Below the pieces are notes generated by a model. That model did not search any database and had not been told where the DNA came from. It saw only the letters and a list, made by a program, of their open reading frames with translations. A program made the translations under genes and the position numbers. From Sedimentisphaerales bacterium (GTDB lineage Bacteria > Planctomycetota > Phycisphaerae > Sedimentisphaerales > Anaerobacaceae): DNA of 36,576 bases. The DNA lies in the NCBI GenBank assembly GCA_028277585.1, contig JANQFY010000516.1, positions 1-36,576 of the forward strand, in the 5' to 3' direction. Position 1 is the first letter of the stretch. Every line of letters begins with the position of its first letter. This document shows, one piece after another, positions 33,701 through 36,576 of the stretch.

Positions 33701-34095
33701 AACCGCGCGGTCGCAGCCGGTTCGTAATACGATTGCTCGAGATGATACCTAGTGTCCTGCAGTCCCGGGATCGAGACACTGAGCTTCGCAAGCGGGCGCG
33801 GTCCCGACTTGCCATACTCGGATTTCAGTCGCCAGAAATCGTTCCGCGCGATGTAGAACTGCTGGTGTTCCGGCGGGCCGGCGAAGGTGACCGCCATCTC
33901 GCCGTTTCCCAGCAGGGGGCCATCGACCGAGTGATTTGCCGGTGTCTTGCGTGGCGGCGCCGTCCAGGTGGACTTGAAGGGCCCAATGATTCGCCGGGTC
34001 TCGGCGATCGGGTCATGGTCCGTCGTTGCTAGGGCGGGCCTGCAAATGCAGGCTAAGAGAACGGCAAGGCATTTCAAGGCATTCTGTCGATTCAC
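30799..34095 (-). CDS. Exported fusion: GH95-like glycosidase plus purple-acid-phosphatase-like module
   Basis: This 1098-aa protein has a signal peptide (NALKCLAVLLACICRPALA). Residues about 40-720 resemble the (alpha/alpha)6 GH95 and related glycosidases: VDGPLLGNGEMAVTF, WWARYWAQSFVDIG, YYRSLYVMGACSRD, PAWAGDYHLNYNHMAPYYGLYSANR and GDAIHEGSGQNRNP. Residues about 735-830 are a fibronectin-III-like N-terminal phosphatase domain (PYLQSPSETSITVMWIT, LSPGQSYRYRV). From about 845 a calcineurin-like phosphoesterase has all metal motifs: NDIH, NGDI, GNHE, VLVHMPP and GHTH. I chose the GTG at 34095: AGGAG at 34104-34108 and the promoter at 34139-34167 rule out longer starts. It may act on phosphorylated or fucosylated/galactosylated glycans. 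The fusion is unusual; both halves look intact. Confidence 0.82.
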   Translation of the reverse strand: MNRQNALKCLAVLLACICRPALATTDHDPIAETRRIIGPFKSTWTAPPRKTPANHSVDGPLLGNGEMAVTFAGPPEHQQFYIARNDFWRLKSEYGKSGPRPLAKLSVSIPGLQDTRYHLEQSYYEPAATARFEQGDSSVMMRSWLAATANALVIELSATGKTFEVALDLSPFGGDGAETRQGDSEGVHWAARRFVQDVDIPVEAAVAMKSSSARGTVFSLAPGRAVVVVVTSASRFEQEDYLARAQRNARQLDAMSLSQLRTAHAQWWARYWAQSFVDIGADPVALHYYRSLYVMGACSRDPVFPPSIFGSWITTDQPAWAGDYHLNYNHMAPYYGLYSANRIEQGDPQDTPLLDFIARGRWYADNVTKTRGVLYPVGIGPLGIETTRNAEPYRNSPNFEKGGLFYQQRSNAAYCLVNIAQRWRCTYDSDYGRRVYPFVRDVVDFWEDYLRFEEGRYVIYGDAIHEGSGQNRNPILTLGLLHNTFALALDMSQTLQIDADRRAKWRHILNHLSDFATQQREGKEVFRYTEKGTAWWRDNTLGIQQIYPAGAIGLDSDPKLLEVAHNTIDIMGRWIDFNGSNSFFPAAVRVGYDPNVILQKLGDYSENTYPNGFQKDNPHGIENCSTVPNTINEMLCTGHNGMLRVFAAWPRDRDARFHNIRTWGAFLVSSALANGRVEYIRMRSEKGRPCTLVNPWPNRKVQLQRNGQMAERLAGARITFPTSTDEEVLITKAPAVQIVAGPYLQSPSETSITVMWITDEKCTSWVEYGAAEPLKQKAYHSEHGLIDADRTIHKIEITGLSPGQSYRYRVCSKEILKFEPYKVAYGDTVTSEFHTFRTLDRQKEKISFIVLNDIHERNVILESLLKMAKSQPYDLVFLNGDILGHIENQQQVIDHVLTPCTELFASETPFVYVRGNHETRGRFARMLPDYIASPRDRYYYSFDHGSVHFVVLDGGEDKADDHGEYSGLVGFDRYREEQKQWLQREIRSDAFAKAPYRVVLVHMPPRPSEDWHGPMDTYNKWRPVLNEGRIDLMICGHTHRYAVVAPQAGVQNYPVVIGGAPKAGRAVVIRVDATIDRLDVTMTRDDHEVVGTYTIERD

Positions 34096-34103
34096 GGGGC
34101 CTA

Positions 34104-34108
34104 CTCCT
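34104..34108 (-). promoter_or_regulatory. Ribosome binding site fixing the GTG start at 34095
   Basis: AGGAG on the minus strand is 8 nt before GTG (34093-34095). An ATG at 34113 in the same frame would place this site inside the gene, and the signal peptide reads better from the GTG. Confidence 0.6.
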
Positions 34109-34138
34109 AACATCGAGGCAGCACGCGAGTTTGTCGCC

Positions 34139-34167
34139 ATGCTAACCGCTCGTCGAGCCGCACTCAA
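34139..34167 (-). promoter_or_regulatory. Putative promoter of the glycosidase-phosphatase fusion
   Basis: On the minus strand TTGAGT (34162-34167) and TAGCAT (34139-34144) are 17 nt apart. The GTG start at 34095 lies 43 nt downstream. Confidence 0.45.
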
Positions 34168-34186
34168 GTGGGATCCGGGCGTAGTA

Positions 34187-34215
34187 TTGGCAGATGGTCT
34201 CATTCGCGGTACAAT
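34187..34215 (+). promoter_or_regulatory. Promoter of the DUF2007 gene
   Basis: TTGGCA (34187-34192) and TACAAT (34210-34215) are separated by exactly 17 nt, each one base off consensus. It is followed by a perfect AGGAGGT (34247-34253), 6 nt before the ATG at 34260. This is one of the best promoters in the window. Confidence 0.65.
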
Positions 34216-34259
34216 CGTGGGGAGTCGTTTCCACGTGTGGCGATAAAGGAGGTGGACAT

Positions 34260-34511
34260 ATGGACGAATTCGTTGAGGTTTACACGGCTAGTGACATCAC
34301 GCTGGCCTATCTGATGAAGGCGCACCTCGAAGACGCGGGCATTCCCGTCCAGGTCGCCAATGAGAACGTCTCGGCCGCCTACTGCTTCGACGGCATGGTC
34401 CCACGCGTCCTCGTTCCCGCCTCCCGCGCCCAGGAGGCCCAGCAAGTCCTCGAAGACATCAAGCAGGCCACGCCCGAAGGCGAAGACGACCTGGCCGACG
34501 AAAGCGACTGA
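34260..34511 (+). CDS. DUF2007-family small protein
   Basis: This 83-aa cytoplasmic protein fits DUF2007 (putative signal-transducing protein): it begins FVEVYTASDITLAYLMKAHLEDAGIPVQVANEN and continues VPRVLVPASRAQEAQQVLEDI, an alpha/beta fold of about 70 residues, then an acidic tail EGEDDLADESD. The name of the domain family is historical, and no activity is established. The start at 34260 has a near-perfect Shine-Dalgarno and a strong promoter; an in-frame ATG at 34194 lies within the promoter. It stands alone between two minus-strand genes, so it is probably independently expressed at a high level. Confidence 0.85.
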   Translation: MDEFVEVYTASDITLAYLMKAHLEDAGIPVQVANENVSAAYCFDGMVPRVLVPASRAQEAQQVLEDIKQATPEGEDDLADESD

Positions 34512-34539
34512 TCCGCCCCTTGGCTCTGCGCGTTGCGCG

Positions 34540-36132
34540 CTAGTCCCGCAGCGGTTCCCATTCGGCGAAGACGTCGAAGTGCACCTTGACCTTAGGATCC
34601 ATCTGGTAGGTCTCGTGGTGGTTGTAGTACCAGCCCAGGTATTCCGAATCGCCGCCGCCCTGGGTGGTGATCAAGTAGCGGTTGGCGAGGTTGCCGATCG
34701 CCATGGCTTTGTCACGGGGTTTGGTCTTGTCGCCGGCCTGAGCGTCCATGCGGACCCAGCCGTAGTTGGGCAGATAGACCTCGGGCCAGCGGTGGAACAC
34801 GTCATCGAGACTCGCGTCGTCGCCGCGAACGACATAGGCGCCGACATAGCGGGCGGGCACCCCCGCGGCCCGGCACAGGGCGATGAAGCAGAAGCTGTAT
34901 TCGGAGCAGGAACCCGTGCCTCTCCGCAAGACGACGGGCGCCGTGTTCCAGCCGCCCTCCAGCTTGTAGGTCAGCTTCTTGCCGACGTAGTTGAAGATCC
35001 GCCGGGCGATCGTATAGGGATTCGTTTCATCACCGGCCAACTCTCGAGCGAGCTTGACCATGGACGGGGCCTGCATCTGGTACTTGGTCCCATCGGCACA
35101 ATACCGGTCCCGGATCGCCTGGGGGATGTCGTCCAGCGTGCCGCACCGGTCGGGGAAGATGAAGTAGCGGATCGCCGAGATCTCCGCTTCGACCTCCATG
35201 ACGCTTTGGACCGTTGACTCGGAGGGGATCGCTTCGGTGTGAATCGCGGCGACGGATTGACCCCATCGGTCTTGCTTGATGGCGTGCTCGTCGGGGACCT
35301 TCCGCGAAAGAACCTTCTGTTGGGGGAGGTCCTCGGGGAGGGCGAAGAAGACGTTGAGCTCCTTCACCTGTCCCTGGCCGTAGACGCGAGTCTCATGCGT
35401 TGCGGTGATTCGCGCCCGGCGCGTGTCCATCAACCGGTAGGTATCATCACCCGTGCGCCGCAATCGACTGAGCGTGTCCTTCTGATAGTCCACACTCCAG
35501 AGGTGTGTCCCGTCGAAGGCCAACCCGCGGGGGTACGGTCCCGGCGCGTCGCACAGGATCAGGACCTCGCCCGAATCCGGGTCGATCATGTAGATCTCGT
35601 CGGTCGTTCGGTCGGCGCTCCAGAGATAGGTCCCGTCGAAGCAGAGCCCGTTGCAGGACTGGGCGGGCGAAGTCAGAATCTTGACGGCGGTCCCATCGCT
35701 GAGATCGATTCGCATGATCTTGTTGGTCTTGTCGTCGCCCACCCAGAGGGTTCGTCCATCCCAGCAGAGCCCTTCCGGATGGCGCGAGGGCGCTTCGATA
35801 GTCTTGACCACCGTGCCGTCCTTCGGATCGATCCGGAAGATCATCCTCTGCTCCTTGTCCACATTCCAGAGGTGCGTGCCATCGAAGGCCAGTCCCATAG
35901 GCCAGAACCCGGGCGAGGGGATTGCGCGCACGGTCCGGCCGGTCTTGGGGTTCACCTGGAACAGCTTGTCGGCTTTGTAGTCGGCGATCCAGAGGTTGGC
36001 CCCGTCGAAGGTCAGACCCGTGACGAACTTCCCGGGGGCTGGATGGGATTGCATAACCTGGCCCGTATGGCTCGCATGGAGCGGGGACAATGTGGCGACC
36101 GCAACGGCGATGATGGACGATCTGAAAGACAT
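34540..36132 (-). CDS. Exported beta-propeller/transglutaminase-like protein
   Basis: This 530-aa protein has a signal peptide (residues 1-21, SFRSSIIAVAVATLSPLHAS). Residues about 28-245 hold five repeats of about 42-44 residues with the core GLxFDGxxLWxxD...I-DP-G, a propeller of the NHL/YVTN kind. After a linker domain (about 250-360), a transglutaminase-like domain has C409 in TGSCSEYSF, H447 in VFHRWPEVYL and D463 in WVRMDAQAG, the complete papain-like Cys-His-Asp triad. Such exported proteins may hydrolyse or cross-link amide bonds in cell wall or surface proteins; here the substrate is unknown. AAGGAG lies 8 nt before the ATG at 36132. It is 57 nt downstream of the partial gene to the right, a gap occupied mainly by a REP-like hairpin. 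Confidence 0.85.
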   Translation of the reverse strand: MSFRSSIIAVAVATLSPLHASHTGQVMQSHPAPGKFVTGLTFDGANLWIADYKADKLFQVNPKTGRTVRAIPSPGFWPMGLAFDGTHLWNVDKEQRMIFRIDPKDGTVVKTIEAPSRHPEGLCWDGRTLWVGDDKTNKIMRIDLSDGTAVKILTSPAQSCNGLCFDGTYLWSADRTTDEIYMIDPDSGEVLILCDAPGPYPRGLAFDGTHLWSVDYQKDTLSRLRRTGDDTYRLMDTRRARITATHETRVYGQGQVKELNVFFALPEDLPQQKVLSRKVPDEHAIKQDRWGQSVAAIHTEAIPSESTVQSVMEVEAEISAIRYFIFPDRCGTLDDIPQAIRDRYCADGTKYQMQAPSMVKLARELAGDETNPYTIARRIFNYVGKKLTYKLEGGWNTAPVVLRRGTGSCSEYSFCFIALCRAAGVPARYVGAYVVRGDDASLDDVFHRWPEVYLPNYGWVRMDAQAGDKTKPRDKAMAIGNLANRYLITTQGGGDSEYLGWYYNHHETYQMDPKVKVHFDVFAEWEPLRD

Positions 36133-36166
36133 GGAGTGCTCCTTTTCTTGGTATAGGTGGTCCGAG

Positions 36167-36192
36167 CGGACAAGCACGGGGGCTTGCCCCTA
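36167..36192. repeat. REP-like hairpin with GGGGC-TT-GCCCC
   Basis: GGGGC (36179-36183) and GCCCC (36186-36190) pair around TT, and a second pairing CAAGC (36171-36175) with GCTTG (36182-36186) is possible. On the minus strand it reads GTAGGGGCAAGCCCC and onward, a pattern I recall as a widespread repeat. The TAG within it (36190-36192) is the stop codon of the right-edge gene. Confidence 0.65.
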
Positions 36193-36576
36193 CGCCCGGC
36201 GCGGTCTTGCGAACTGTCGCGTATGTTGGGCGTTCGCGCGGACCTGGTCCTGGAAGCGGGGATACATGCCCACGATCACGCCGTCGGTGGGTTTGAGATG
36301 GTCGAAGGCGAACTTGAACGCCTCGGCGACCTCTTGCTCCCGGGCGCAATGCCGCCCGGCGGCGAGGATCTTGAAACCCAGGCACGGCTGGTCCACCTGG
36401 CGCGCCACTTCGGTCATCCTCAGCGGATCGGAGGCGAAGAAGTTGTAATGGGCGATCTGCAGTGTCTTGGCCGGCGCCATCTTCTTCAACGTTTCGGCCG
36501 GTCGGGTCAGATAGTAGAAGCAGGTCATGAACAGGTCGACCGGCCAGCCCTCGTCCGCGATGCGCTTGATGCAGTC
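36190..36576 (-). CDS. C-terminal part of an oxidoreductase-like protein (partial)
   Basis: The frame is open to the right edge, and 128 residues are visible, from DCIKRIADEGWPVDLFMTC to the end. A Met at 36528 is internal, not a start. Features are DLFMTCFYYLTRPAETLKKM, PCLGFKILAAGRHCAREQEVAEAFKFAF and LKPTDGVIVGMYPRFQDQVRANAQHTR, reminiscent of the last strands and helices of a TIM-barrel protein of the aldo/keto-reductase-like type, with VGMYP as a possible ligand loop. The C-terminus is truncated or replaced by an element: its stop codon is inside a REP-like repeat. It is probably transcribed with the transglutaminase gene, which follows 57 nt downstream. Identity is tentative because more than half is missing. 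Confidence 0.55.
   Translation of the reverse strand, partial: DCIKRIADEGWPVDLFMTCFYYLTRPAETLKKMAPAKTLQIAHYNFFASDPLRMTEVARQVDQPCLGFKILAAGRHCAREQEVAEAFKFAFDHLKPTDGVIVGMYPRFQDQVRANAQHTRQFARPRRA

Noticed and set aside
34528-34540. GCGCG-TTG-CGCGC as a two-way terminator between DUF2007 and transglutaminase genes
   Set aside because: Only 5-bp arms, no T-run, and it touches the stop codon at 34540-34542.
1-36576. A classic polysaccharide utilisation locus with SusC/SusD, or a CRISPR, phage or transposase region
   Set aside because: No TonB-dependent receptor, SusD-like, integrase, transposase or spaced repeat array was seen.

Overview
The window is GC-rich and densely coded. It is dominated by glycoside hydrolases and phosphorylases, sodium:solute symporters and UroD-fold proteins. 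It also has a signal-peptide protein joining a methyltransferase-like fold to a PQQ-type beta-propeller, a twin-arginine TIM-barrel protein and a DUF2007 protein. This mix suggests a heterotrophic, polysaccharide-degrading member of the Planctomycetota (Phycisphaerae-like) or a related PVC-type lineage. That is inference: there is no rRNA or other phylogenetic marker here. I saw no tRNA, CRISPR array, insertion sequence or SusC/SusD pair.

Layout. (A) 152-8369, minus strand, one operon read right to left from a good promoter at 8419-8447: exported GH38-type alpha-mannosidase, UroD-like protein 1, SSS symporter 1, exported GH29 fucosidase with a PA14 domain. (B) 8578-15608, plus strand: exported methyltransferase-like/PQQ-propeller protein, cytoplasmic GH29 fucosidase, GH94 phosphorylase of the N,N'-diacetylchitobiose type. 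(C) 15612-18794, minus: cytoplasmic GH38 alpha-mannosidase, carrying a perfect 23-bp inverted repeat inside its reading frame. (D) 18948-24656, plus: GH130 phosphorylase of the mannosyl-GlcNAc type, UroD-like protein 2, exported esterase/CBM9-like protein. (E) 24677-29251, minus: TIGR04076 protein, Tat-exported sugar isomerase-like TIM barrel, SSS symporter 2, UroD-like protein 3. (F) 29432-30781, plus: MTA phosphorylase and a coiled-coil lipoprotein. (G) 30799-36576: an exported fusion of a GH95-like glycosidase with a purple-acid-phosphatase-like module (minus), DUF2007 protein (plus), propeller/transglutaminase protein (minus), and the C-terminal part of a further gene that runs off the right edge (minus).

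How the genes may work together. Blocks B to D hold cytoplasmic enzymes that together could dismantle a fucosylated N-glycan core: GH29 (fucose), GH38 (alpha-mannose), GH130_2-type (Man-beta-1,4-GlcNAc by phosphorolysis) and GH94 chitobiose-type (GlcNAc-GlcNAc by phosphorolysis). Exported GH38 and GH29 enzymes in block A would trim outside the cytoplasm, with SSS symporters importing products. Three divergent UroD-fold proteins sit directly among these sugar genes, two of them beside a symporter. UroD relatives include cobamide-dependent methyltransferases, so demethylation of O-methylated sugars is a testable idea, but no corrinoid protein is visible here. Three different short REP-like hairpins are also scattered through the window.
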